From Lunularia cruciata (lineage: Eukaryota > Streptophyta > Marchantiopsida > Lunulariales > Lunulariaceae): DNA of 64,000 bases. The first letter of the stretch is position 1. Each line of letters begins with the position of its first letter. Location: contig OX419762.1 of assembly GCA_948567375.1 (NCBI GenBank), positions 47,287,034-47,351,033 on the forward strand, given 5' to 3'. Both the position numbers and the translations under genes were made by a program. Shown here piece by piece: positions 34,930 through 46,403 of this stretch. Below the pieces are notes generated by a model, which did not search any database, was not told where the DNA came from, and was given only the letters and a program-made list of their open reading frames with translations.

Positions 34930-36180
34930 TTCTGCCTGCGTTTGTCAGGAACCTCTCATATAATAACAATTCATCAATAAGACCCTAAGCGAAATTGCGA
35001 GGGTTACGCCATTACTCAATGTAAGATGTCCGAGTTGGTACATTCTTTGTTGTGGATAGAACACGCTATGTGTATGTATGTCACTGATAGTCGCTGAAGT
35101 GGTCATCTAAACAGATACATCACATTCATCCACACGATGCGGGCCGGAGGTGTTCTAGTTATTGAACACCTGCAGTCTAGATTCTTTCACGGAACGTCCG
35201 ATGCCTCACCAGGGGAGGGCTATGGATATGACTTGGGTTCTACTCAGGATAAAATGTAGGTAGCGAAGAGCCTGATCGTACCGTTACGTGTTCACACTTC
35301 ACCATCTTACTTTTCACTCGCAAACAAGGGTTGTAGACCCTGTTCTTGTGCCGATCTGTGTAGAGTCGGTGCCACTTACAATATCTGTCCACGTCTTGTG
35401 GGTACACCAGTCCAGTTGATATACTTCACCAAATCCTAGTGAATCAGTGGGCCAGACTTTCTTCTTTGAGACGTTAGCACTTAGATCTGTTAAATGGTAC
35501 AGACAGTAGTTGGACATCTTGCTTGAACAATGACCAGAGCCTGAAAGAGATGTTTTAAACCGGAGATGCATTTGACTGGATTGGCTGGATTGGCTAATAG
35601 CACTAGTAGTTGGGCTATCAGTCTTGGGTACCTGCGTTATACAGTGCGAGGATAGAGGACAGTTCCTGTCATTTTCCTTATTGACAAGTACGAAATGTTG
35701 GAGGTGGAAAACACCTCACTGAAAGAGTTCTTATAAACACTTCACTGAAAGAGTTCTTATCACGAGCCGATTACTTCTTAAGACTCTTCACTTCACGTGG
35801 ATGAAACTTTACGAAGTGCAGTCGTTTTGGTTGTTCCATTTATCGTATGTGCGCATTCTGTATCAGTTTGTCGAGGAGAGCATGTGTATTTAGCTCTTTA
35901 TTACAGGTTTCATTGAGTATGAGTATGAGTATGAGTATGAGTATTTGCCTTTGGCCAAATATGGTTACAAGAAATGGATTTTTAAATTGACCCACCCTTT
36001 GTTAAAAATGATATAAAGTGTGATTACATGCTACAATAAACCACCCTTGCTAAAACAACACCCCTTGAACGCATTTTGTGATTATACGCCACGATATATC
36101 AATGATTTGTCCGAAAGCATCATTAGATATTGGATTAAAATAGGGGTAAATATCAGTAAAAATAAGATTCAATAAGGTGT
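34930..36180. other. 3' flank of CDKD, no gene
   Basis: This probably holds the CDKD 3' untranslated region and spacer. A 23 bp direct repeat (CACTTCACTGAAAGAGTTCT and flanking bases) occurs at about 35,710 and 35,734. Several short frames are present but none is convincing. Confidence 0.5.
35915..35944. repeat. Microsatellite (GAGTAT)5
   Basis: Five perfect tandem copies of the hexamer GAGTAT. Confidence 0.95.
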
Positions 36181-36198
36181 AAGCACGGATATGCGCAG

Positions 36199-36590
36199 GG
36201 TGGTTCATTCTAACAAGGATTGGGTCAATTTAACAGTATACTGACCAAATATGAAAACAAAAAGTAAAGCGGATCAAATATGAAAATGAAATAAAATATG
36301 AAAACAAATACGGATGTGTTGTTTTAACTAAGGTTGGGTCAATTTAACAATACCTTAAAAAGAGAAACTAATCAAATATGAGAATATCACCGGTCTAAGC
36401 TCGGATAAGCATGGGGTAGATAAGCACGAGGTGGTTCATTTTAACAAGGGTTAGGTCAACTTAACAATACACTAAAATAAAGTTGACCAAATATGAAATA
36501 AAAATGGGTGTGTTATTTTCACTAAAGTTGGATCCATTCAACAATACCCTAAAAATGAAAATCTGAACATGAAAATATCACAGGTGAAAC
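36199..36590. repeat. AT-rich duplicated segment
   Basis: Two imperfect copies (about 36,199-36,400 and 36,429-36,590) share the order GGTGGTTCATT, TAACAAGG, GGGTCAATTTAACA, GACCAAATATGAAA, GGTGTGTT, and AAATATGA then a TATCAC motif. The shorter motif GGGTCAATTTAACA also recurs within a copy, suggesting an older internal duplication. No coding potential is seen. Confidence 0.7.
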
Positions 36591-36943
36591 TTTTTTTTTC
36601 TATATTCATAACATTAAATTCAAAGATAAAATTGCAAATATTTAGCAAAAAAACTGACTAAATATGAAGATATACTCTTTATCATTACTTTAAAATGGTC
36701 CCCTTAAATCAGATTATAAACACTTTCTATATAAAATCTAGATTGTGTTAAGTTACGGACCATTGAGGATGTTGTTAGGTGTACTCCATTGAGTTGCACT
36801 CGTTGTTCCAAAGAATGAGACCCAACAAAACCATGGAAACTTAATTCTGAAACTAAATAAGAGAAAGGCAACCACGAAGGAAAAACCAAGGATGGGAAGA
36901 CCCCATCAAGCAGTACAAGGGAGAGACAAAAGGTAACATGGGG

Positions 36944-38404
36944 CTAAGCACCAATAGAGTCTATATGAGAAATTTGCCCTACCGCACCTAAGATATCCGA
37001 GCTATGCAAGTGGTACGGTCTACACACAACGAGAGCATCCGAAGAAACATCACCCAATGTGATTGCTCTCCTATGGATTGCACAAGCCACTGCCCTCTGT
37101 AGAGCAATGGACACACACTGTCTAAAATATGCTACAAAGTATGAGAGTGAGAGTGGTACCCCTTGACGCCTAGCATGAAAGCTCTCTTGCACTCCTTGAC
37201 AAATGTGTCAAATGCCATGTCCATCGCTCCATATAACTCCAAGGCTAGAGGAACAAAGAGGTGACCCTGTTGCATGCTCCTATACTTGGAGACCTTGTGA
37301 CTTGTTGCTGCACTCGCTGCCCATCCAGGGGGATGGGTAATCACTCACTCCGAAACTATATCCCGCATAGGGTCCATAACCAAGACATCCGCTACTATCA
37401 CCTGATCATCTTGGACCAAGTATAAGTTTACCCTGACACATTTTGTTTGCAAAGCATACGAACGCTCCATCCAAGCCAAGTATCCACCCTCTCGAACCAT
37501 AGCAAACACTATGTCCCTAATGGCATCATGGGTAGCTATCCTCTATCCTCCAAAAGGACATTGTGTCATGTGGACCGTTGTTGCATCTAGTGTAGAACCA
37601 CACTCACAAGTGAGTAATGAAGATACATATGGGTGGACCAAACCTAAGCGAAACCTCATCGCTGTAGAGAAAGTAGTTGGTGCAAGTCGGAATGCCCTAA
37701 TGCATGGTTGAGCTAGGATCCAAGTGCATGCACCCTTGCCAGAGCAAGAGCAAAGATGTGCTCTAGTAGCCTGAGGATGGACAAGTCGACTAAGCGAGAA
37801 TGTAGCGTATGCTCACACTGTCACTCCATAAGGGAAGACTGTAAACCTCTAGTCCAATTTGATGATAGTGAAGCAAAAGGTGGAAAATCCTCTCGTGCCC
37901 GTGGGGATAGACTATCTCTCATTTGCCGAAGTAACATCTAGAGAGAAAAGGATCCTCCCTCCACCTCTGTCACATAAGTCTCCAAAACCGGCCTATCAGC
38001 AAGCACAAAACGAGAGGAAAGTAGGAGTGTCTGAGAGAGCCCAACTACCCAAAAATGCTATCGGTGCCATCTCCTCCATAGATAGCAAACCAACCCTCCC
38101 ACATGAGATCGATTGAGCCGTCTGTCTACGTGCCAAATCCCTTATCACACTCAAAAGTCACTGGTCCAATAATATCACCAAAGACTCCCCTAATACTCCT
38201 ATCAAATGCTCTCAAAATTGAAAGGAAGGATGGTGAGGGGGGAACTGCACATATGAGGTAGGATGGTCGACGAGCAATACTGGAGAGTATACCAAATACT
38301 ACATGTGGATCTCCTAGTAATGGAAGGTCATCAACATGGAGAACGTCCTCTTCAAGGGCCGCGTCTAAGAAACGTGTGACAAAATCCTCCGATCCTATTG
38401 ACAC
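36944..38404 (-). pseudogene. Decayed C-terminal region of a reverse-transcriptase polyprotein
   Basis: Minus-strand fragments in order: a segment with LPLLGDPHVVFGILSS...RRPSYL (38,126-38,404), then LSMEEMAPIAFLGSWAL (about 38,030-38,085), then SKYRSMQQGHLFVPLALELY...FDTFVKECKRAF (37,132-37,344). The order and wording resemble the region downstream of the reverse transcriptase in retroelements of algae and seed-free plants (recalled resemblance, not a search). Stops and frameshifts separate the pieces, and no catalytic RT motif is visible. Confidence 0.5.
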
Positions 38405-38499
38405 TCCAAGAACACGAAGTCCATTTGTGGATGTGATGCACCCCTCTAGGGTGGGGAGGGATACCTAAAGGGGACCATGTCATACACTTTGACACCTTG

Positions 38500-38775
38500 A
38501 CTCTTAATGCTCAATAGTAAAGTAGTCAAAGGCCCGCCTAATCTGATCTCGAGGGCCTAAGATGTGTGTATGTTGAGGATGTTGTTAAGGATAATCCATT
38601 GACTGATCTCGAGGGCCTAAGATGTGTGTATGTTGAGGATGTTGTTAAGGATAATCCATTGACTCTTAATGCTCAATAGTAAAGTAGTCAAAGGCCCGCC
38701 TAATCTGATCTCGAGGGCCTAAGATGTGTGTATGTTGAGGATGTTGTTAAGGATAATCCATTGAGTTGCACTAGT
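38500..38775. repeat. Local triplication of a ~65-105 bp segment
   Basis: The segment containing GATCTCGAGGGCCTAAGATG and GTTGTTAAGGATAATCCATT occurs three times (about 38,539, 38,605 and 38,709). The longer surrounding unit including CTCAATAGTAAAGTAGTCAA occurs twice (38,510 and 38,670). The copies are nearly identical, so the duplication is recent. Confidence 0.9.
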
Positions 38776-39022
38776 TGTTCCCAAGAATGAGACCCAACAA
38801 AACCATGGAAACTCCGTTCTGAAACTAAATTGCTTAAGAGTTAGTCCAAGAATGAGACTCAATAGAACAATGGAAACTCCAGTTCGATAACTGCTTGGAG
38901 GTAGCTGACACGGTTATCACGGTTGAGTGGTGAGGATCATGTATGATTCAGTATGAACCATCCAAATTTCGTTGGAGACCTTGACACCTAAGTCCTACTT
39001 ACGAACGGTTGTGTGCAAAAGG

Positions 39023-39104
39023 CGCGGACGGCAGGATTCGAACCTGCGCGGGCATAGCCCAATTGATTTCGAGTCAATCCCGTTAACCACTCCGGCACGT
39101 CCGC
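39023..39104 (-). tRNA. tRNA-Ser (anticodon CGA)
   Basis: On the minus strand the 7 bp acceptor stem GCGGACG pairs with CGTCCGC, followed by discriminator G. The D-arm region GCCGGAGTGGTTAACGGG carries the A box, and the anticodon stem TTGA/TCAA encloses loop CTCGAAA with anticodon CGA, reading UCG serine codons. A long variable arm (GGGC/GCCC stem) is typical of serine tRNAs, and GGTTCGAATCC forms the T arm and B box. No intron is present and CCA is not encoded. A TTTT terminator follows on the minus strand (plus-strand 39,017-39,020). Confidence 0.97.
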
Positions 39105-40229
39105 AAGCATATGGTTTTAGCTGGGATTGGTAGATATTGTATGTATTCCTGACAATGTCCTGTCTTCACGATATCCCGGAAATAATAGAAAGCTCATCCC
39201 AAACCCATATTTAGGCTTAGTTGAAAGAGATTGGATCTTGATTTTGCTCTAAACTTGTGAAGTTTGGATTGAAGATCGTTCCTGGACTTCAGCCGGTAGT
39301 AGTGCGAGATAAGTTTAAGACGCGATTGCGCTCGTCTCATCGACTTATATTTAAATGGACTTCTCTTTTTGAAACGTTTCGGTAGATTAAAATCGTTTCC
39401 AAACTTACAATTCTCTCCTCTTGTGCTTGCTCTACAAGTCGTAAAGTCCCACTAACACTTTTCTCAATCACCCTCTCTACGCTCACGGCGAAGAATGGGT
39501 AAGAGCTGCTCTTACCCATTCTTAAATCCATTACATGCAAAGAGCTTAAAGCAATCTCGGTACAGTGTTGTAAGGAACCGCATGCTGAATTGAACACTCA
39601 AATTACACAAGGTGCAGCCAACCTCACAAAATTTGATAAAAGACGGCAAGCACATACACGATGATAAGACAGTAGAGGCGGTGAGATGCACACATTCTGA
39701 ATCTTGAGAAGTAGAGTGTAGTCTTAAGTTCTATGTTGCACATTTTAGGACAAGTACAGTCGGACGGTTCTTACTAGAATGTCTATGACCTGATACACTA
39801 CATTAGCGTCCGCAAACCGCTCATCTGAACTCCAATATGAGGGTCACCCGTGAGACCCAGTTTTAATCTTCTGTCTATCTGAATGGCAAAATTAACTCGG
39901 GACAAGATGCAAGGACATCTTCACAGTAGCTATCACTATTCCCTTCTATGACAGTTACAGCTCATTGACAATGGATTTGGACGACCAGAAGAGCAAGCAC
40001 TACAAACGCTATAGCGACTCACCACATGCCCCGCTTCCATGATTCAATGTAGGGCGAATAAACAAAGCCCACATAATAAGAATTTCTACACTTTTCAGGT
40101 CAAGTATACACCAGGTAAATGGAGCACCAAAAGGTGAAAAGAAATAAACTTCTATGTCACAGTGGTAAGTATAGACCAGGTAAGATGATAGACCACCTCT
40201 CGAATATAATACAAGATACTCTTGCCATG
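39105..40229. other. Spacer between tRNA-Ser and the repeat-protein gene, no gene seen
   Basis: This would include the 3' untranslated region of the minus-strand gene ending at 40,230. An 86-codon minus-strand frame (39,337-39,597) has no recognisable domain and overlaps the perfect hairpin at 39,491, so I do not call it as a gene. Confidence 0.4.
39491..39523. other. Perfect 16 bp inverted repeat, 1-base spacer
   Basis: AAGAATGGGTAAGAGC, then T, then its exact reverse complement. It could extrude as a cruciform or fold into a tight RNA hairpin. Confidence 0.95.
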
Positions 40230-43200
40230 TCATACAGCAGTACTCTTTTTCTTCCCACCTTTCGGGAAACACCCTTTGAGAAGCGCTTTCAATTTGCTGA
40301 CGGGGCTACCAGATTTTCCTTTGCTTACTTGTGAATGCTTGGAGGCAGGAAGCTCCCGCGGTTGCGCTTGCCCGGCTCCAGGCGCCTCCTGTGGCTGAAC
40401 ATGTAAATAACTGATTAGATGCACATGTCTAATGCACGAATTCGGTCAGAAGTGAACAGGGAATGCAGCAAACAACCACTGTCAGTTTCTGCATATGTAA
40501 ATGATTTGTGTCTGCCTGAGAGGTGGCCATGCTCCAGGTATACCCTTACATTTCAGATTTTTCCAATGTAGGCCGGAGATCGACACTACTGATTCTTTAG
40601 GAGATAGTTTCACACACTACAAGGGATGATGACACATCAGGATATCAGTGGTTCAGTGGACCATTCAATCCTGGAAGACGAATTCATGGCGAATAACATT
40701 GACTTGAAAACCTAAAAGTCAACGCTTTCTGCGTGTGTAAGGAATGCAAGCTCTTGATAGACAAACGGTTTTAATGACCATCCTTAAACATTCTAAATTT
40801 TTTTTGCTCATCCGGTATTTGACTCTAGCTCAGTCGATGCTGATACACAAGAACGGGAGAAGATGGTCCATAGCATCAGACTTGACAGATAACCTCAACA
40901 TTCATGGGAGTTGGATTGTGTGCTCTAAGGCATCATATGCTGTGACAATCACCGGTCACGTGCTCTAGCAACACGAAAGAACTCCGTCGGAGGGTGATTG
41001 CAAGGTGTACCAAGTATCCAGTAGATATATTTTTTGACGTTTTTCCAAGAAGCTTTCACCACATCTGAAGATAACATCTGAAGATAACATGTGAAAGAAA
41101 CATATGCTATACGATTAAGAACTAGAGTTTATTGTCAACAACCTGGAATTCATCCTTCATGCTACAAGGTCATTAAAGAAAGATCTGGAAGAGAAAAAAC
41201 TGACCTGCGCCGAAACAGGAACTTCTTGGGACTTCTTGACTTGAGGGGTCTTTACGGTTTCTGGAGTCTTTACTTCAGTCGTTGTAGTCTTGAGATTCTC
41301 ATCAGAGATACCCTTTACAGAATCTTGCAGAACCTTGGAATTTTGTTCAGAATTGAGAGTTGCATCATCCTCCCCCTCCTTCACATTTACTGTAGGATTT
41401 GTGAGTTCCAAGGGAGAATTTGGAACGTCAGCAGATTCAGATTGTACCACTTTCTCCACAGACTCCGAATCGGCTTTAAAAGTGGGTTCTACAAGGTCCT
41501 CCACGGCCTCCTCCCTTTCGCCTGACTTTGATTCAACAGACTCTTCTGTAGAATTCGTGACTTCCGACGGAGAATCTGGAACTTCAGCAGACTCCGACTG
41601 TGCCACCTTCTCCAGGGGCTCCGAATTCGCTTTAGAAGTAGGTTGTACAACGTCCTCCACTGCTTCGCCAGACTTTGATTCGACAGAATATCCTGAAGGA
41701 TTTGTGATTTCCAGCGGGGAAATGGGAATTTCAGCGGAGTCAGACTGTGCAACTTTCTCCACAGGCTCCGAGTCCGCTTTAGAAGTGGGTTCCACAAGGT
41801 CCTCCACGGCTTCCACCCCTTTACCTGACTTTGATTCGATAGACTCTTCTGAACCTTTGGACTCCACCTCTGTATTCGGCAGCACAGGGGTCTTCTCTCC
41901 AAAATGCAGCTTGAGAGGCTTTAGATTGGTCTTCACTTCATCTTCAGTAACGAGGCTCACTCCAGATTCGCTTACCTCGGGTGCTTCACCTGTTGCTGTG
42001 GGAGGAACTGGTATACTCGATGATACTTCTTGTCCATCCGAATCGCCAGTCTGCAGGTGAACAATAACGCCAGTGGACCAAAGAGTGAGAACAACTTAGA
42101 AGTAGTGGAGCCAGAAAAACCTCCGTTATCCTGCAAGGTTAAGTGATAAGTTCGATAAGTTTGGAAGAGAACTCTGTTTGAACCATATTACCGAAAGTAA
42201 GACATGATTAAGCGTCCTCTCAAGAGCTGCAACACGATCCAGAAGCGAGCCTTTTGATAGCGTCTCCTCGAGTGTATGACGCGCAGGTCTGGAATGTCTA
42301 TCAAAGGCTGTTCGAGGTGTTGAAGGCGCAGAACACTTCTGAGAATTTGGGCTGTTCTGCTTGTCCTCAAATTGAGCGAGCTGTGTATCAAAGGCCAATT
42401 CATTCCGCAGTGTTAAGGTTTACTAATACTTAGAGCTATCCTACAGATTGGAGCAGAGCAAAAGTATGCATGCTGCCTTGATCGTAGGTATGTTAGAAAG
42501 TCTAGCTAGATTCATGCGCTTCAAGTTTTCAGTTCTACGATTTACTCTCCGTCTAGAAATACTATCGGCTCCTGAAGTTCATATCTCTTCCTTCTTATTC
42601 AATGGTCTCCCATCTCAATGTTCGAAATGAGATGAGACAAGCTGTTTCTAGTCTAAGAAATCTGGAACACCACACTTCCGCGCTTGGCTAAGCTGATAAA
42701 TTGCCAACACCTAACGACCTCGCGTGCAAAGCAAGACCTATCGTAAATCCTCTCTTCCTTCTGAGATACAAGAATCTGTAATTTTCCTCGATACCAAACT
42801 AAATAGTTGAACCATAACGAGGGTAGCACTTAGCCCTTCCGACGTGAGCATTGGCTTCAGGTAACGTCAGGAACACCTTAGTGTAGGGTTCTGGACCTCC
42901 ACTCTACTGTAGATGGTGATACTGCTCCGGTGTGAAAAAATATCACAGCACAGGGATTGCAAATCAATTCAACTTGAAAACCCACCCATTAACATGAACT
43001 ATTTCGTGGCAGATAGTCATCAACAGAAGGAAGAATGAAGCTTCAAGTTCTGCAGTTCTGAGCAGTTCCAGCAGAAGTCCTTCACATTAAGGAACCCAAG
43101 ACTCAAAGCAACAAAATGTGAGTAAGATCTATGCTGGGGAGGGAAGGAGGAAAGTGCTTGCAGCGTAAAAGGCTTGCGGGTTGAGAAAAGTTATAGGAGG

Positions 43201-46200
43201 ATCTGACAAAATGATTGGCAACATAGGCAGATCATATATACTCATACAGTGTCTACAGTGCGTATGGGCAAGGGAAATCCATACAGAAGACACACCTTCT
43301 TTTCGAGCTGCTCCACACGATGTATCAAAGGTGAGCCTCCAGGAGTCGATGGGGTTGCTGGGGTTGAAACACTTCCTTCGACAGCTCTTCTTTCTACTTC
43401 TCTTGCCGGCAATTCTGCATTAAAAGCCGTTTCTTTTTGTGGATCTACCACACCTGGTTGCTCTGTCACGTCCGCGGTCACACCATTCGAGCAATGCAAA
43501 TCCTGACCATTCTGCAACTGTTGCGCTTCATTTGCAACCTTAGATACAGAGGATTCAAAAGGTTCGCTTACTTCGCTACTCGTTGCTGCGTTAGACCCTG
43601 GCGTCCCGAGACCAATAATTCCCTTTGCACCAGAAACCACTGAACTGCTTAGAGACACGACATTGTCTCCTACTGGTTCCACTATTCCCGGGCTCTGCTT
43701 CGGCTCCTCCCTCTCTACCGACTCTTCCAGGTCCCCTGTCGTACCGAGACCAACCATTCTCTTTGTACTATCAAGCACTGAACTGCTTAGAGACTTGGAT
43801 TCAGTATTCTTCTCATCTTCTACAGGTTTCCGATTTTCCAAGTCCTGTTGTGCTACGCTATCCGTTTCTGTATTAGCCTCTGGCGTCCTGATACCAACCA
43901 TTCCCTTAGCAGTGGCAAGCACTGAACTGGTTAGATTCACGACATTGTCCCCTACATATTCAACTATTCCCGGGCTCTGCCTGGGTTCCTCAGTCTCAAC
44001 CGACTCTTCCAGGTTCCCTAGCCTCCCGAGGCCGACCATTCCGTCACCACTGCCAAGCTCAGAACTGCTTAGAGACTTGGATTCGGTTTTCTTCTCATCT
44101 TCGACAGGTTTCTGATCGTCTGAGTCCTGTTGTGTTACGCAATCCGTTTCCGAATTAGTCCCAGGGGTCCCGAGACCAACCAATCCCTTAGAACTGGAAA
44201 CCACTGAATTGCTTAGGGACACGACATTGTCTCCTACTGATTTTAAAACTCCCGCGCTCTTCTCATCTTCTGCAGATTCCTGATTGTCTGAGTCCTGTTG
44301 TGCTACGGTATCCATTTCTGTGCTAGCCCCTGGCGTCCCGGGACCGACCGTTCCCTTCGCGTTGGCAAGCACTGAACTGCTACTAGACACAACGCTGTCT
44401 CCGACTGATTCCAAGACTCCCGGGCTCTTCTCATCCTGTACAGGTTCCTGATTGTCTGATTCCTGTTGTATTACAGTATCCGTTTCTGTATTAGCCCCTG
44501 GCGTCCCGAGACCAACCATACCCTTAACACTGGAAAGCACTGAACTACTTAGAGACACCGTATTGTCTCCTGCTGATTCCAAGATTCCTGGGCCCTTCTC
44601 ATCTTCCACTAATTCCTGATTGTCTGAGTCCTGTTGTGCTCCGGTATCCGTGTCTGTTTTAGTCCCTGGCGTCCCGGGACTGACCATTCCCTTAGCACTG
44701 GCAAGCACTGAACTGCTTTTAGACACAAAATTGTCTCCTACTGATTGCAATACTCCAGGGCTCTTCTCATCTGCTGCAGATTCCTGATTGTCTAAGTCCT
44801 GCTGTGCTACGCTATCCGAATCAGTGTTAGCCCCTGACGTCCCGAGACCGATTATTCCCTTAGCACTGGCAAGAACTGAACTGCTTTTAGACGTGATATT
44901 GTTTCCCACAGATTCCAAGATTCCGGGGCTCTTCTCATCTTCTACAGATTGCTGATCGTATGAGTCCTCTTGTACTAACCTATCTGCTTCTGTGTCAGCC
45001 CCGGGCTTCCCAACATCAACCAATCCCTCAGCACTGTCAAGAACTGAACCGCTTAGAGTTGTGGAATCAGGGTTCTTTTCATCTTCTAGAGAATTCTTAT
45101 TGTCTGTGTCCTTTTGTGCAAGGGTATCCATTCCCGTGTTAGCCCCTGGTGTCCCAACACCAACCGCTCCCTTAGCACTGGCAAACACTGAACTGCTTAG
45201 AGACTCGACATTGTCTCTTTCTGATTCCAAGATTCCCGGGCTCTGCTTCGACTCTTCCAAGTCTTTGAATTTGCTGTTGTCGATGTCTCCAGTTTCCCCT
45301 TCTGCTAAAACTTGGTCTTCATCCGTCTTGATTTGATCCGAATTCTCTCCTTCACTGCTCTCAAGAGCTGTTTCCTCCACGTTTGCCGTCGGCTCATGAA
45401 TAGGTGTCCCATTTATAATTTCTGGATTTTCTTCCTGAGCGCTAAGTGAGTATGCCTTGTCTGATTCTTGACCTCCAGCCATCTCACAAGCAGAGGGCTC
45501 CACACTGGCAATTGGCTCACTACCGAAACCATCTGTTGCAATTTCTTCTGCATGAGCTGGAGAGCTGGAGTCCTGTTGCCGTACGGTATCCTTTCCTAAG
45601 TTAGTCCGAAGTCCAACTATTCCCTTAGCACTGGCAAGCACAGAACTGCTTAGAGAAACGACACTATCTCCTACAGATTCCAGGATTCCTGAGCTCTTCT
45701 TCGACTGCTCCAAGTTTTCGGGTTTCCTGTTATCAAGTTCTCTAGCTCCCTCCTGTGCTAAATCTTTGGGATCTCCTTGTCCTTCAGCTCGGCCCGAAAC
45801 ATTAACTAATTGATCAGCAAGAGGCCTATCAGCCTCGTCTTTCTTCCCCAGGGAACTGGGGATATCACTTTCATCTGACCCAGTTGTTGACTCCGAAATT
45901 GCCTCGTCTTTGTCATCATTTTTCAGATCTTTCTCCTTGCTCTCATCAAGATTGAACGGTACAGAAACAGGGGTCTCACGAACTGCATGCCTTGCATCTC
46001 CTGGATCCTCCCCTATTGGCTCTCCGAGAGATTCCAGAAACTCATTCTCAGCAGCACTAGCATCTTCGAATCCTTCCAACCCAGAGCTCATCGGAAAAAT
46101 CTTAGCGGTATCATTGATGCCATTCTGCTCCTTTACCGAGCTGCTGGTTTTCTCCCTGTCCTCCCCTGTATCAGTGTACCCTTGTTGATCCTGTAGGGAC

Positions 46201-46358
46201 ACATTTGCAGGTGAGAGTTTCCCGCTTTGTTCTTGTGCTTCTTCAGTACGTCCTATCCCTGAAGATTTCGCAAGAAACTCTTCCACCTCCTTCTCATCTG
46301 GAACTGTCTGAGTTGCATCAACTGATTTTCTGAAGCCTTCTCCTGGTGCTTCTGTCAT
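40230..46358 (-). CDS. Large acidic Ser-rich protein with twelve internal repeats (function unknown)
   Basis: Minus-strand exons inferred as 46,358-43,296, 42,380-42,192, 42,050-41,205 and 40,394-40,230. All junctions are GT-AG in phase 0, giving about 1420 residues. About residues 220-920 consist of twelve repeats of 42-56 residues. Each has a small-residue segment (type VGDNVVSLSSSVLASAKG then MVGLGTPG) followed by an acidic spacer (type TVAQQDSDNQE...EDEKSPGIL). A short predicted coiled-coil region follows (HRVEQLEKK joined to LAQFEDK; SLLDRVAALERTLNHVLL), then three copies of a ~46-residue acidic repeat (VESKSGE, LVEPTSKADSE, VEKVAQS), and a basic tail (KLKALLKGCFPKGGKKK). No known family was recognised. 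The first exon follows an acceptor (TTTACAG), so a leader intron is likely; ATG 46,403 is an alternative if unspliced. Other small exons in the 915 bp intron cannot be excluded. Confidence 0.7.
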
Positions 46359-46403
46359 GACTGAAAATCGCCCTTCCCTGTAAAGACATACATGATTTTC
46401 CAT

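Larger units (their letters stand above)
36750..38840 (-). mobile_element. Reverse-transcriptase-type retroelement debris with flanking direct repeats
   Basis: A ~100 bp segment at 36,760-36,868 (GATGTTGTTA.., GAGTTGCACT.GTTGTTC, GAATGAGACCCAACAAAACC) is repeated in the same orientation at 38,738-38,832. Between them the minus strand carries fragments of a retroelement reading frame. The direct repeats could be remnants of terminal repeats or of a segmental duplication. The left side also carries the dispersed motif found at 50,245 and 55,578. Confidence 0.55.

Noticed and set aside
39023-39104. Organelle origin of the tRNA (plastid or mitochondrial insertion).
   Set aside because: Anticodon CGA, clear internal A and B boxes, a TTTT terminator and no flanking organelle-like sequence all indicate an ordinary nuclear gene.
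39337-39597. 86-codon minus-strand frame containing the perfect hairpin.
   Set aside because: The palindrome makes the frame look structured, but there is no domain and no splice or start context. It is more likely 3' untranslated sequence or spacer.
41290-42060. 256-codon plus-strand open frame (and similar ones at 43,663-44,115).
   Set aside because: These are the antisense of the repeat-protein exons. Repetitive acidic, Ser-rich coding sequence keeps the opposite strand open. The minus strand has matching splice sites and phase.
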